A stretch of DNA of 64,000 nt. Origin: Diphasiastrum complanatum. Taxonomy: Eukaryota; Streptophyta; Lycopodiopsida; Lycopodiales; Lycopodiaceae. Under the pieces are notes generated by a model that did not search any database, was not told the origin of the DNA, and worked only from the letters and a program-made list of their open reading frames with translations. Shown in pieces: positions 23,487-35,826 of the stretch. The stretch spans positions 16,129,502 through 16,193,501 of the forward strand of contig CM055114.1 of NCBI GenBank assembly GCA_029204225.1. Direction: 5' to 3'. Every line of letters starts with the position of its first letter. Positions within the stretch are counted from its first letter, which is position 1. A program made the translations under genes and the position numbers.

Positions 23487-24220
23487 ATGGTTCTACAAAT
23501 GTGTTCAAATTTGATACAAAACTAGATCAACAAATTATCAAAAATTCAGGAAGGCGTGTAAATTTATAGACGAAAATAATATTGATGCAAGACTCAACTC
23601 ATAGTGATTTTCATGATATCAGACAAAAAGAGTAGATGTATTATATGGAATCATTTCAAGTACAATGCACGGCAAGATCAATTTTTCTCTTTATCTTTAA
23701 TAATTAGCTTTGTTGTCTGGTCATGAAGAAATTTGTTTCTATCATATGGATCTAGAAAATCAATGGATCTTCTTTTGAAAAAACTTGATCGGAAGCTCTC
23801 TACTATGGTAGAATCCGGAGGAATCCATTCTCTGCTTGAGAAAGAGGGTAATGATATCGCCTCTAATCTTCCACCTAAACTGAATGGTGTGTAAGATGAA
23901 TCATAGAAAAAAATACAAAAATCCAAAAGTGATCTCGTGGAGCAGTTCTTGTATTGCAAGAGATCAATATAAGAATGAATAATGTCCATGATGCCGACAA
24001 GGGATTGTATATGTTGCCATTCGATTATGCTTGATGGATACAATTATGCAAAAACCCATAAAACTATATATTCAAATACTCAGATACACGTCTAAATGAT
24101 TGATGAAAAGCTCAAAGTAAAAAATTCTTCAAAACTTACAATTGGATTTGAGTCTATCATTTGAAATTACGCCTTCCACTCTATGAAGATTAGTAAAATA
24201 ATATCTTCCTATCTCGAATT
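23487..24220. other. Spacer, unrecognised frames
   Basis: A 121-codon minus-strand frame (23678-24043) and an overlapping plus-strand frame (MDLLLKKLDRKLSTMVESGG, about 23760) look more protein-like than most spacer. I recognise neither, and both run into stops. They may belong to the decayed copia element to the left. Confidence 0.35.
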
Positions 24221-24225
24221 TTGGA

Positions 24226-24959
24226 TGTGAAGAATTGAAAAAGATTATCTATGTTAGATATAGGGGTCTTATGTGTTTTACATCAAGCATCTAGGTGTAG
24301 GATGTTGATAGGAATAAATTTGGCATAGATGGCAAATTATGCATTTCCACTTGTAATGCCACTATTGAGCCAAAATAGAGTAAGAGACTAAACACTTGCT
24401 AATTAGAGTGTAGACAAGTGTAAAGTTTTTGTTTGATGAATTCCAAGAGGTCCAATAGGATATAGAGGTGGAACCTTGTGAGGTCCAATAGGAAATTGAG
24501 GTGTGCCTGAATATAGTCCAATAGAATTAAGAGGTGCATAGATCAATGATCCAATAGGATCAAGAGGTGACAAAATGTCCAATCATAGTTAAGCATAGTG
24601 GTAGCTCGTGGACCTACTAGTATCATTGTACTCCTCATTTTGAAATCAATTGATTTGGTGATTTCATGGATTTTGTGAGTTTTTGGATTTCTAGCTTTCT
24701 CTCTCTACCCGAGAGCTCTTGATGCATTTTCTCTCTCTACCCGAGGAGAGCAGCTTGTTTTTACTTTGATTATTTTTTGAATACTTCCCACACGTGTGAG
24801 TGAGAGTTGGAAGTGATTGAATGCATGTAGTAGTGTGTTTTTGCCATAGGATTCAAGATTGATCTTGAATCTCAATCTAGTCTTGATCTTGGTGCATCTA
24901 CACACCTTAGGAGATCACAAGTACATGTAGTGGACAGTCCACACGTGTGAAAATCAACA
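24226..24959 (+). repeat. 5' LTR of the 24226-30422 element
   Basis: It begins TGTGAAGAATTG and ends AAATCAACA, with TG...CA ends. It contains the palindrome CACACGTGTG twice (24789-24798 and 24940-24949) and the CT-rich motif TTTCTCTCTCTACCCGAG twice (about 24696-24713 and 24728-24745). A short taggatat/tccaatagg word is repeated several times at 24450-24560. Confidence 0.95.
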
Positions 24960-24972
24960 TGGTATCAGAGCC
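24960..24972 (+). other. Primer-binding site of the 24226-30422 element
   Basis: TGGTATCAGAGCC directly follows the CA end of the 5' LTR with no spacer, the standard tRNA-iMet priming site of plant copia elements. Confidence 0.9.
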
Positions 24973-25713
24973 TACCTAAGGTTACCATGCATTTTGATCC
25001 ATCTAAGTGTAGAATTTTCATCAATCTTGAGCTAGAAATTGTGAAGGCCCATTTTCCTAGCTATCTTGTTCAATCTTGGATCAAAAGAGATCAAAAGGAC
25101 ATTGATTGGGTCTGACCTTGTACTGTACGGAATCAGGTGCTCAGACACGTGTGAGGAACATCCAATTTCAGTTTGGAAGTTCTCTCATGTTTGATCCGTT
25201 TATCTTGCTTGATAGCTTGTTTTGAAGCTATTTTTGTCTAGTTTTTGTTGCAATCAGTTTCATTCCATTTGGTTGAGCCAATCAAAAGTTATAAGATTTT
25301 GAAAAGGGTTAGGTAGGGCACGTAGACCTGGGTGGACACATTTGGTTTGGTCAAGAGATTGCTTGGTTGATCCAAAATCACAGTTGTATGCTTGCCAATC
25401 TCATCTATATGTGATCTAGGCACTGTTTTGAGATCTTAGCCATTTTGTTTCATGCAATATCATTGTATTTGAGTCAAATTTGGTTTCTTAGTGTATTCCA
25501 CACGTGCTAAGAGTGTTGGATCCTAACTTTGCCTATACTCCATCATTTGATGTGAAATAGATCTTGTTTTAGAGAGATTTGTGTAGCTAGTGAGAATCAA
25601 TTCACAAATTGTTGTAAGATCTTTCATAGGAGGAGATAGTACTCAATTACTAGATCCTATTGAAAGTGTGTAACAACATTTATTGTTCATCATCTGAGTT
25701 TTCTTCACTTCAA

Positions 25714-28700
25714 ATGTCTTCAATGGGTTGATCCTTGTTGGAACCAAGTGAAAGATTGACCACTTCAAATTATTCAATTTGGAAAATGAGGATGGAGTCC
25801 ATCTTGATCCTTCAAGACGTGATGGACATAGTTCTTGGCCTTGAAGAAGAACCACAAGTTCTTCAAAAGGTTCAAAAATACAAAAAGAGAGCTAGGATGG
25901 CTCTCCACTACATTAAGATGAATGTCTCTAATGAGATATTGAGAGAGATAGGTACTTGTACAACAGCCAAAGAAGCTTGGGATTGTCTCAAGACTATCTA
26001 TGAGGCTAAGAATACCTCTAGGCTTCTCACTCTTAGGAATCAAATCTTTCAAAGTAGCCAAAAGAGTGATGAGAGTGCATCTAGTTATGTTTTGAGAGTA
26101 AAAGATATTCATAGAGAGCTTGCTTGTATTGGTGATTCCATCAATAAAAATGAGCTAGTTCAAGTCATTCTCAATGGCTTGAGAAGTGAGTTTGATAATC
26201 TTTCCAATCCTATGCCATTAAGAAGGAGCTACCAAGTTTGGAGGCTCTCCAAAGTGTGCTAATTTCAGAAGAATCAAGACAAGAGTATAAGCTCTTGAGG
26301 ATGGACAAGCTTTCTCTCACTCATAATGATGGCAAAGCTCTTTTTGCCAAGGATAAGCACAAAGAGAGGAGCAAGAACCAACATCAACAATCCTCAAGAA
26401 AGGACAAAGTCAAATCCAAAGACAAAGAAGAAGATCAAGAAGAAGAAGAAGATCAAGTGCTTTTAATGTGGCAAGAAAGGTCATTATGCCACCAATTGCT
26501 TCAAAAAAAAGAATCAACTCAAGCAAGCCAATATTACCAATGAGAAGGAAGACACTATTGCAAGTGATGGAGAGAGATCTCTTATGGTCTCTAGTTTCTC
26601 ATCTACTCCTTTCAAGAAGGACGGCCTATGGTATATTGATAGTGGAGCCTCTTCACATATGTGTAGCTCCAAGGACTCTTTCTCTTCTATTGCACCTTAT
26701 GATGGAGTGAAGAAATCAATATACACTACAAATGATTTTGAATGTCCTATTGAAGGCATAGGGAACATTCCCTTGAAGCTTGCATCCTCTAAAGTTCTCT
26801 CTCTCTCTAGAGTTCTTTATGTACCTAAGCTTACCAAGAATCTTATTAGTGTTGGCCAGTTGCTTGATAATGGCCTTGATGTAAAATTCAATGTTGATAC
26901 ATGCACTATCAAGAAGAATGATGAGATACTTGCATTAGGATCTAGATTTGGTGGCATCTATAAACTAGATCCAAATGAGTATGTGAATGCTTGTAATGTT
27001 GCTCTTGTGAACAAGCTCTCTATGGAGGAATTATGGCATAGGAGGTTGGGACATCCCAACTACAAATCCATGCTCTCTATGATCAAAGAATCCAAAGCTA
27101 TTGGCTTGCCAAAGTCATTCTCCAAGAAGATCAAGCCTTGTGAGGCTTGTGCTATTGCTAAATCTCACAAAAAGCCATTTACAAGATCTTCTATCAAAAG
27201 CAAGCATCCTTTGGAGTTAATCCACTCGGATGTGCATTTCTCATCAACTACAAGCAAGGGAGGAGCCACTTGTTTTGTTACTTTCATTGATGATTACACA
27301 AGATTCACTTGGATATATCTTCTTGCTTCAAAATCTATGGTGTTTGATCATTTCCTTATTTTCAAAGCTTATGTAGAGAAGCAATTCTCATTCAAGATTA
27401 AAGCTCTTAGAAGTGATGGAGGTGGTGAATATATCTCCAATAAATTTTAAGACTTTTGTGAGCTTAAAGGCATTAAAAGAGAGTTTTCTTGTGCCTACTC
27501 TCCATCTCAAAATGGAGTGGCCGAGAGAAAGAATAGATCTCTATGTGAATGTGCAAAATCTATGAGAATTGAGGCATCTTTGCCCAAAGATTTTTGGGGA
27601 GAAGCCATTAATTGTGCAAATTATCTTTGCAATAGGCTCCCACATATAGCTCTTGGAGGAAAGTCACCATATGAAATCTTATTTTTGAAGAAGCCTAAGG
27701 TTGATTACCTTAGAGTTTTTGGATGCTTATGCTTTGTCCACATTCCTTTGGAGACAAGGAAGAAGGAAGATCCTAGTGCATGCAAAGGGATCATGGTTGG
27801 ATACTCATCCACCAAGAAGGCCTATAGAGTCTTTATACTCTCTACTTCTCAAGTTATTGAAAGTAGAGATGTTGTTTTTCATGAAGATCAACACTCATCA
27901 TTTGAAGAGGCCGAGATCAAGAAATCTATGGATGCATCGTCAATTATTGATTTTGAAGACAATCATGATGTGATGGGGTCGAGATTTGAAGAAGACTCTC
28001 CTCGGATTTTTTCACCAAGAAGATCCATGAGAGATAGATCCGAGCCTAAGAGGCTCTCATATGTTGACAAAGGCAAACAAGTGGATCGTGATTCCACTAA
28101 TTATGTTTTTTATGTCTCTCATGAAGAGCCAAAGAATGTACAAGAGGCACTCAATACCAAGGAGTGGTATGATGCCATGAAGCAAGAGTATGATGCATTG
28201 ATCACCAACAATACTTGGGAGCTTGTGGATCCTCCTTCCAACAAGCATGTGATTGGTTGCAAGTGGGTATTTCGGATCAAGTTCAATCATGATGGCACCA
28301 TCAACAAGCGTAAAGCAAGATTATGTGCCAAAGGATTTGCTCAAATCCATGGTCTTGATTATGAGGAGACCTTTGCACCCGTTGCAAAGATGGTGACAAT
28401 AAGAATTCTTATCTCTCTTGCTTGTTTTTTCAAGTGGAAGGTGTTCCAATTAGATGTATCCAATGCTTTTCTAAATGGTTATCTTGAGGAGGAGATCTAT
28501 ATGGAACAACCTCAAGGATTCATCAAGGATGAGTCCAAAGTGTGCTTGCTCTTCAAAAGTCTTTATGGACTCAAGCAAGCACCAAGATTATGGTATTCAA
28601 GACTTAATTCTTTCCTTATCTCACTAGGATTTACTCTTAGTGACTATGATCCTTCCATGTATCTAAAGTTTGTTGATAGCAATATTGTCATTCTTCTAAT

Positions 28701-29667
28701 TTATGTTGATGACATTATTCTTTGTGGAAGTTGTATCAAGCTAGTTGATGAAACCAAGCTAGCACTTGGATGTGAGTTTAAAATGCAAGATCTAGGAGAG
28801 ATACATTACATCCTAGGCCTAGAAATTGATTTTTATGAAAATCATGTCTTTATATGCCAATCTAGATATGCTCACTCTATGTTGAAAAAATTCCATATGG
28901 AAAATTCTAAGAGCATAGATACTCCAATGGAGCAAATTGTAAAAGATCCTAATAAAGGTGATGAAAGATCCTTTGAGGACATCACACTTTTTAGGAGTCT
29001 TGTAGGCTCCTTGATTTGGCTTACCATTACTAGGCCCGATCTTAGTTTTTGTGTGCACAAATTGAGTCAATTTATGCAAGAACTTAAGATCCATCATTGG
29101 AAGATGGCCAAGAGGATTTTAAGATATGTATCTTCATCTTCTGATTATGGTCTACTCTATAAAAGTGAAGATCTATCCATTATTGGCTACTCGGATTCGG
29201 ACTTTGCAAGTGACAAAATGGATCGAAAGTCTATTAGTGCATACACTATCTTTCTTGGAGGCAATCTAATATCTTGGCTTTCCAAAAAGCAAGATACTAT
29301 ATCTCTCTCTTCATGTGAGGCCGAGTACAAAGCACTCACTACAACTACCAAAGAAGTGCTTTGGATCAAGAGGTTATTAATGGAACTAAAGTGCATCAAG
29401 GAGGATGATCTACCAATGATCAAGTGTGATAACATCTTGGCCCAAGCTCTTGCCAATAATCCCATATTTCATGCAAGAAGCAAGCACATAGAAGTGGCAC
29501 ACCATTTTGTGAGAGAAAAGCTTATTGGAGGAGAAATCTATTTGGAGCATGTCAACTCGTCCTCTTGTATTGCCGATCTACTCACCAAGCCTTTGAGCAA
29601 AAGTGCTTTCATCAAGCATAGATCTAATCTTGGAGTTATATCAAGATCAATGCTCAAATCTTCATAG
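25714..29667 (+). pseudogene. Copia gag-pol with a few lesions
   Basis: The probable start is the ATG at 25714. Gag (ERLTTSNYSIWKMRMESI) is interrupted by TGA at 25729-25731, shifts frame near 26200 and shifts back near 26430. The CCHC knuckle (KCF-stop-CGKKGHYATNC) carries TAA at 26464-26466 inside it. Protease DSGASSHM is at about 26638. Integrase shows HRRLGHP, CEAC, the first and second catalytic Asp (SDVHFS, RSDGGGEY), a TAA at 27448-27450, then NGVAERKNRSL with the Glu. RT (RCFQLDVSNAF-like block, YVDDIILCG) and RNase H (SDSDFASD, SSCEAEYKAL) are open from 27517 to 29667. All catalytic motifs are kept. The closest relative in the window is the 36477-40430 frame. Confidence 0.9.
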
Positions 29668-29685
29668 ATAATTTTTTAGGAGGAG

Positions 29686-30422
29686 TGTGAAGAATTGAAA
29701 AAGATTATCTATGTTAGATATAGGGGTCTTATGTTTTTTACATCAAGCATCTAGGTGTAGGATGTTGATAGGAATAAATTTGGCATAGATGGCAAATTAT
29801 GCATTTCCACTTGTAATGCCACTATTGAGCCAAAATAGAGTAAGAGGCTAAACACTTGATAATTAGAGTGTAGACAAGTGTAAAGTTTTTGTTTGATGAA
29901 TTCCAAGAGGTCCAATAGGATATAGAGGTGGAACCTTGTGAGGTCCAATAGGAAATTGAGTTGTGCTTGAATATAGTCCAATAGAATTAAGAGGTGCATA
30001 GATCAATTATCCAGTAGGATCAAGAGGTGACAAAAAGTGGTCCAATCATAGTTAAGCATAGTGGTAGCTCGTGGACCTACTAGTATCATTGTACTCCTCA
30101 TTTTGAAATCAATTGATTTGGTGATTTCATGGATTTTGTGAGTTTTTGGATTTCTAGCTTTCTCTCTCTACCCGAGAGCTCTTGATGCATTTTCTCTCTC
30201 TACTTGAGGAGAGCAGCTTGTTTTTACTTAGATTATTTTTTGAATACTTCCCACACGTGTGAGTGAGAGTTGGAAGTGATTGAATGCATGTAGTAGTGTG
30301 TTTTTGCCATAGGATTCAAGATTGACCTTGAATCTCAATCTAGTCTTGATCTTGGTGCATCTACACACCTTAGGAGATCACAAGTACATGTAGTGAACAG
30401 TCCACACGTGTGAAAATCAACA
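29686..30422 (+). repeat. 3' LTR of the 24226-30422 element
   Basis: The 737-bp partner of the 5' LTR starts right after the polypurine tract aggaggag (29678-29685) and ends before the TTGGA duplication. It keeps both CACACGTGTG palindromes (30252-30261 and 30403-30412). The 3-bp length difference comes from one small indel. Confidence 0.95.
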
Positions 30423-30427
30423 TTGGA

Positions 30428-31112
30428 GACATGACCATGTTATTTCCATTGTAACTTTATTGTACATAAAGTTATGTGAATTGAGCACATAACCTTCTAG
30501 AATAGGTCGAGTTTGAGTTAGGTATATTCAAATTTGATGTCATGCAAAAGTTAGATAACATGCAATGTCATTCAGTAGTGTGCATACAGGCCACATGCAA
30601 TCAGTGCATGCAACATGCAAAGTAGTTTTTGTGATCTACACATGTCTAGGCAATTTTGAGAGTTGACATGCAATACATGCAATATCCATGCATGCAGTTA
30701 CGCATGTGGATCCTTGGTAGTTGAGTTACCTGAGTTAAGTGGACTTTCCGTGCAACTCCACTGTAGAAATTTGAGCCACTTTGATGTAGGGAAACATTGG
30801 CATGTTTAGCCATATTGTGAATATTGAGATTTTGGTGTTTTGGACTCATTCTCTTTCTACCTGAGTTTTCTAGTGTTGATTTTCTCTCTCTACCCGAGAG
30901 CAGCCTGTTTTTCTCATACTAAGCACTTAGAATTATTTCTGACATTCATTCCTCATAGTGAGAAGTTAGTTTTTTCAGTCTGATGTATGCCATTGTGCTC
31001 TTGCCTTAGATTTGTCAAGTAATCTGTTCTTTGATCAATCTTGTGCAATCACAACACCTCAGTAAGATCTTGTAAGGTGTGTAGTGAAGTTCACACGTGC
31101 TAAAAACTTCAC
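30428..31112 (+). repeat. Older copia LTR remnant next to the insertion
   Basis: The end of an LTR related in layout to the 24226 LTR: a TTTTCTCTCTCTACCCGAG-like motif at about 30880-30900, a CACACGTG motif near 31091, and an end ACTTCACA at 31112, followed by a mutated primer site (TGGTATTACAGC, 31113-31124). About 240 bp of its right part recur at 31364-31601. The start could not be placed; part may lie left of 24221, since the younger element was inserted at this spot. Confidence 0.6.
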
Positions 31113-31363
31113 ATGGTATTACAGCTTCATGCTTTTAAGAGGTGAGGGAGTATACGTCAAAACAACAGTGCTTTTGCTTGCAGGAACTCGGATTTGGGAG
31201 AGGAATCCAATCTTGCTGACAAACAAGCCATCTGTGGATCAAATCAAGTCTGATTTGCTTCAGTTGAGCCCTGTACGGACAGAGAGCTCACAGTGTGAAA
31301 TCGGCCCTCTTTGTTTGAGTGCTACTTCTCAAGGAATGATCCAAATTTGATGTTCGTACATGC

Positions 31364-31601
31364 ACCACTGCCTCTCTCTACCCAAAAACAGCCTGTGTTT
31401 CTCATACTGAGCACTTAGAATTATTTTTGACATTCATTCCTCATAGTGAGAAGTTAGTTTTTTCAATCTGATGTATGCCATTGTGCTCTTGCCTTAGATT
31501 TTTCAAGTAATTTGTTCTTTGATCAATCTTGTGCAATCACAGCACCTCAGTAAGATCCTGTAAGGTGTGTGGTGAAGTTCACACGTGTTAAAAACTTCAC
31601 A
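31364..31601 (+). repeat. Second partial LTR, pair of 30879-31112
   Basis: This stretch aligns with 30879-31112 nearly base for base (for example gacattcattcctcatagtg, gatgtatgccattgtgctct). Only about 250 bp separate the two, so a normal gag-pol body is missing. The pair is either an extreme internal-deletion element or the result of LTR-LTR rearrangement. The short frame between them (31141-31350) has no recognisable domain. Confidence 0.65.
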
Positions 31602-32047
31602 CACTCTACTTTTTTTATGCTTGTAGACATGTTGAACCAAGACCTCTGAAATGGATCAACCACCAGGTGAAACTTTGAAGTCTAAAATTCTACCTTTCCA
31701 AACGCTCCTATAATCCATATTTGATTTCTCTTTTTACCAAAAACTCCTCCTGATGAGAAATGCATGAAAACCCACTGAAATTTTCTATAGATACGTGGTA
31801 TCCATGAGCCATCAGAATTTTTTTTATTCAATCAGAAACTGAGACAATATGGCTTCATGGTCTACAGCTTCCGAAAGCCTTTGCAAACACCAATTTCGAC
31901 ATGGTATTAGAGTGGGTGGCTCAGTAATTTGCATTTCTATTGAGGGTTATCAGTCTTGTTTCTACCAAGACTTAGTTTTAGCAAGCGCGCAGCCAACAGT
32001 ATTCCGATATCATTGTTTCTACCAACGATCTCGCTCACTACACTAGA

Positions 32048-33470
32048 ATGGATCCGCCTTCTAGTTCATCTCTGATTGACAAACTAGACAGAGAGAACTA
32101 CCATCTTTGAAAATTCAAGATGAGAGTCGTACTACTTGCCAAAGACTTGTGGGACATAGTTAATGGCATAGAAGTCAAACTAGAAGGTAATGCACCCATC
32201 ATTATCAAATGGAGACAACAAGATGGCAAGGCATTTGCCTTTATCACACTCAATATAAAAGACTCTTAAATATGTCATATCAGAACTGTTCAGAATGCTA
32301 AGGATGCTTGGGACATCCTACTAACCCTCTACGATATCAGAGATGTAACTTCCAGACTTCATTTGAGGAAGAATGTCTGATGTAGATAGTATTTCGAGTC
32401 ATCTCAACACTTTCAAAAATATGATGGAGTAGTGGGTAGTTTTGATGCTACTGCAAGAGGAGATCGGAAGAACTACATCCTCCTTCGGCTCAGGATCGGA
32501 TCCTCAAGTTCTGTATCCAAAGAAAAATCTATAAAGTCAGATTATCCTGATAGGAAGGGAAACCTACAGCCTAGATCGAATTCAGGTTCAAGATCAAATT
32601 CTGGAACTTCATCATTCCAGCCGATATAGAAACTATTCTGCAAATACTATAAGAGGACTGGCCATGTTATCAAGGATTACAGAACTTTAAAATACAACAA
32701 TGAAAAGAAGAAGCAGTTCCAACAACAAGCAAATGCTACAACAACCAATCACTCGATCCAGCAATAGGAGAAACATAAAGCAACCTTTATGACCAAAGTT
32801 GGAGAACACCAGGATATCGACTCTTGGTATCTGGACTTGGGAGCAACACAACACATGATAACCATCGAGACTGGTTCCAAAGCTACAAATTATTCACCCA
32901 TTCTAGAGTTGTACAACTTGGAGACAACTCATCTCATTTCATCAAGGATGAAGGAATAGTCAGGGTCGAATTTCAGAAAGGTGATGTAAAGTTGTTGTCC
33001 AATGTTCTTCACATTCCAAATTAGACCGAAAATCTACTCTCAATAAGCAGAATCTCTGATTCTGGTCGTAGGGTCGAATTCGATATAGAAGGCTGCACTA
33101 TCATTGACAAGTCTTGGAAAGTTTTAACTTTCGGGAGAAAATGTGGCTATCTTTACAAGCTTAGTCACTGTTATTCTTAAATTAGTCGAGCTCTTCACAC
33201 ATCTACTTCATAATCAACTGATATGCTTTGGCATTTCAGGCCATCTAAATTTCAATAGTATTCATCAAATGTCGAATCAGAAACTAGTGCAAGATCTTTC
33301 TTCCATTAGCAATTTGAATTCTCTATGTGAAAGTTGTATTATCAGCAAACATGCTAGAAGTCCATTCATTTTCGATTTAGTTCACTTCTAGAGATTTGCT
33401 AGATCTTATACACAATGACATTTGTGGCCCAATATAAACTGCTTCCATAGGCGGAGCCCTCTATTTTGGA
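32048..33470 (+). pseudogene. Copia gag to integrase, broken (family-A copy 2)
   Basis: The ATG at 32048 starts MDPPSSSSLIDKLDRENYHL, followed by a stop where Trp is expected, then KFKMRVVLLAKDLWDIV. Later pieces show a knuckle remnant (FCKYYKRTGHVIKD, with Cys positions lost), protease DLGATQHM (DSGA changed), VVQLGDNSSHFIKDEG and the GAG-pre-integrase block. The frame ends at GGALYF, just inside the integrase core. Many stops and frameshifts show long decay. Confidence 0.8.
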
Positions 33471-33473
33471 GAG

Positions 33474-33760
33474 TGTTGGATTTCAATGCTTGAGCCCAAA
33501 TCCATTAAGTAATGAGCATCTTGAAAACTGTATATACTTATACCAGAAAACCAGAAAAAGAAGGCTCAAACTATTTAAAGCAGAAGATCAAAAATCAAAT
33601 CGGATTCTCTCGATACTGGATTGACTCGACTCGACTCGTATGTCTTAGAATTTTTCAATACCAGATCGACTCAACTCGACTCGACTCATGTTTTTCGAGT
33701 CAGTCTCATAATTTCTCGAGTCTAGTATATTGATACTATCAGTCAAAAAAATCCAACCCA
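33474..33760 (+). repeat. 3' LTR start of family-A copy 2
   Basis: It begins TGTTGGATTTCAATGCTTGA and shares aagtaatgagcatcttgaaaactg-like sequence with the LTR start of the 54038-55072 copy, read on the minus strand. An actcg-repeat patch (ctcgactcgactcg) lies at 33619-33690. The right end could not be fixed; it may extend to about 34190. Confidence 0.6.
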
Positions 33761-35821
33761 CGACGCAGCGTTGACAGACCGCCTACTTTGTACTTGCATT
33801 TACAATTACAATGACAGTTGTAATAAATGTAGTAGATAGACTTTAATGCTTACAAGGTACTAATCAGTTGTAATAAGAAGATGTAGATTTTATTCAATAT
33901 AACAATAAAATCTACATCTGTTTATTACCAGTTGAGGCCAATTTTTGGTTCAAGCCATTATACTCAATTTTCAATCAATCAGAAGGCAATTTTGTCTACA
34001 CTACTGTTTTTGTTCTATTGCACATTGTTACTGATTATTCATCTTAATTATTTGCTGCTAACTGACATGCTTTTGATTCGCAACCATCCGTTACTTAAAC
34101 TTTCACTGCTATTCTGCAAATTTCCAATTTGGTATCAATGTTCTATTTCTATCAGAATCCATTCCTGATAACGCATTGCTTTCAAAGTGGTACCAGACTT
34201 CATCTCTGATCAATCCCACCGATTTTCGACACTCATTTGGCCCAAAAGGTGCCCTTTAGCCAAACTTATCCACTTCCAAATTGGCTATTGGAAAAATGCC
34301 TTAAAAATGAGTAGAACTCTCATTTTGAATAGATCTTTTTTTTTAAATGAATTTACACATCGTGCCCTTCAATAGACCTTTATGTAAAGATTTTTTGAGG
34401 AAATTTTCTCATAATGAACCTTGAAAATTCAAATAATAAGGTTTAGAGTCCAAACTTTCACAATTGTTGGATCTATCCCATGATCAATGATTATAAACCA
34501 TCAATTGAAATTTCCCATAGATTGCTTTCAAGGTCTGGTCGTCCTTCCTTGTTGCCCAAAGTAAACATTTTCAGAAGCTATATCATCACTATAGTTTTTC
34601 GTGCAAACGATTACGAGCTATCTCGTCTGGTTACATCCACCATAACATATTAGTCCAAAGCAATTTTTGGTCATTTTTAATGCAATTTAAACCTATAGTA
34701 GGGTGTGCTTTGGATCCACTATACGATTGCAAATTTTATATTTGATAGAAAAACATTTGTAGACAACTTGTATGTTAGAAAACAAGTTCGTTTTAGGCAT
34801 GGTAAGCCTTTTATGGTAATACTTGGGCTTTTCGCAATATTTTTCTAAGATATTTGTTGTAGATGTAAGCATTATTGAGGTTGCCCTCCTACCTATAACT
34901 TTCCAATCCAACTGACAACATGTGATTCGGTAATGATTCCATTGTAAACAACCACAATTTTTGAGAAAATTTTCCAAAACTCAAAAAATAAGAGAAATGC
35001 ACATCTTAATCCTCCTTGGACCTTGTAAATCGCCTATGACTAGCATTCACTGCCTTTTACAGCTCCTATGCAAATTTTGTTGTGCGAAATAGTTGTCTAT
35101 ACCATAAATTTTGTAGCCACCATCAAAAGCCTACTTTCAAATAGTTGAAATCACAATTTTCTTAAAATTCTCCCTAAACTTTCCTGCTTCAATCCTACAA
35201 ATTTCTTCCCGAAGTTTCAAATCAAAAGAACTTTGTCTATTCTTGCTACTTGAACTACCTATATGTTTTTCAAATTGATGCTAGCTTTTTGAAAGGCTAT
35301 GACTAACAAAGAGAAAATAGTACAACATGAAAAGCTCTAATTGCAAGTCTCTAACAAGTGTCAGCTAACTAGCTTATCACTTGTTAATCTAGAGATAGGC
35401 CCAATATTTATCAAATTCAATTAAAAATCTGAGACTTGTGCCTGTGTACAAATGCGATACACTTACCTTTCCTACGAGCAGCTACCCAACTAGTTCAAGT
35501 AGGCAGCCACAGGACAAGTGCTAGAAAGCAGTGGATCGACTCTCCATCATCACAATAAATTAATAAACTAGACTAATTGTACAATTTCACATTTGAAGCT
35601 TACATGGATCAAATTTGATTTCTAGATGGCCTAAGTTAGTAATTGCATGTTTTTACAAGAATGGCTCTCTCAGGATAGACAAGTCCCATTACATTTCTAA
35701 GAACTCCTTGTATAATTCATTTATCTCATTAACATTAGTGATGCTACAACTATAGGCTTGAAAATTGGATATGGTGTCTCTACACTAAATTAATCCTAGA
35801 TATTTTAAAACCTCTTCCAAA
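33761..35821. other. Spacer, nothing recognised
   Basis: The left part may be the rest of the family-A LTR. Beyond about 34200 I see AT-rich sequence without a plausible gene. The 94-codon minus-strand frame at 34693-34977 has no recognisable features. Confidence 0.5.
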
Positions 35822-35826
35822 TAATT

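Larger units (their letters stand above)
24226..30422 (+). mobile_element. Complete Ty1/copia element with TSD (TTGGA)
   Basis: A 6197-bp element flanked by a perfect 5-bp target-site duplication TTGGA (24221-24225 and 30423-30427). It has a 734-bp 5' LTR, a primer-binding site directly after it, gag-protease-integrase-RT-RNase H in copia order, a polypurine tract (aggaggag) and a 737-bp 3' LTR. The LTRs differ at about a dozen substitutions plus one 3-bp indel (roughly 1.7-1.9%), so the insertion is fairly recent. The coding region has a few stops and frameshifts, so it probably cannot move on its own but could be moved in trans. It sits next to an older related LTR (30428-31112). Confidence 0.95.
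31840..33760 (+). mobile_element. Degenerate copia element, family A, copy 2
   Basis: Plus-strand copy of the family also found at 4021-7728 and 54038-59840. It has the end of a 5' LTR, a mutated primer site (TGGTATTAGAG, from about 31901), a leader closely matching that of the 59 kb copy (ggttatcagtcttgtttcta), gag, protease and integrase start. It then jumps to a GGAGAG tract and a 3' LTR starting at 33474. The rest of integrase, all of RT and RNase H are gone. The outer LTR ends are unclear. Confidence 0.75.

Noticed and set aside
23678-24043. Plastid-derived insertion
   Set aside because: The composition briefly suggested a plastid gene, but I could not match either strand to any plastid protein I know.
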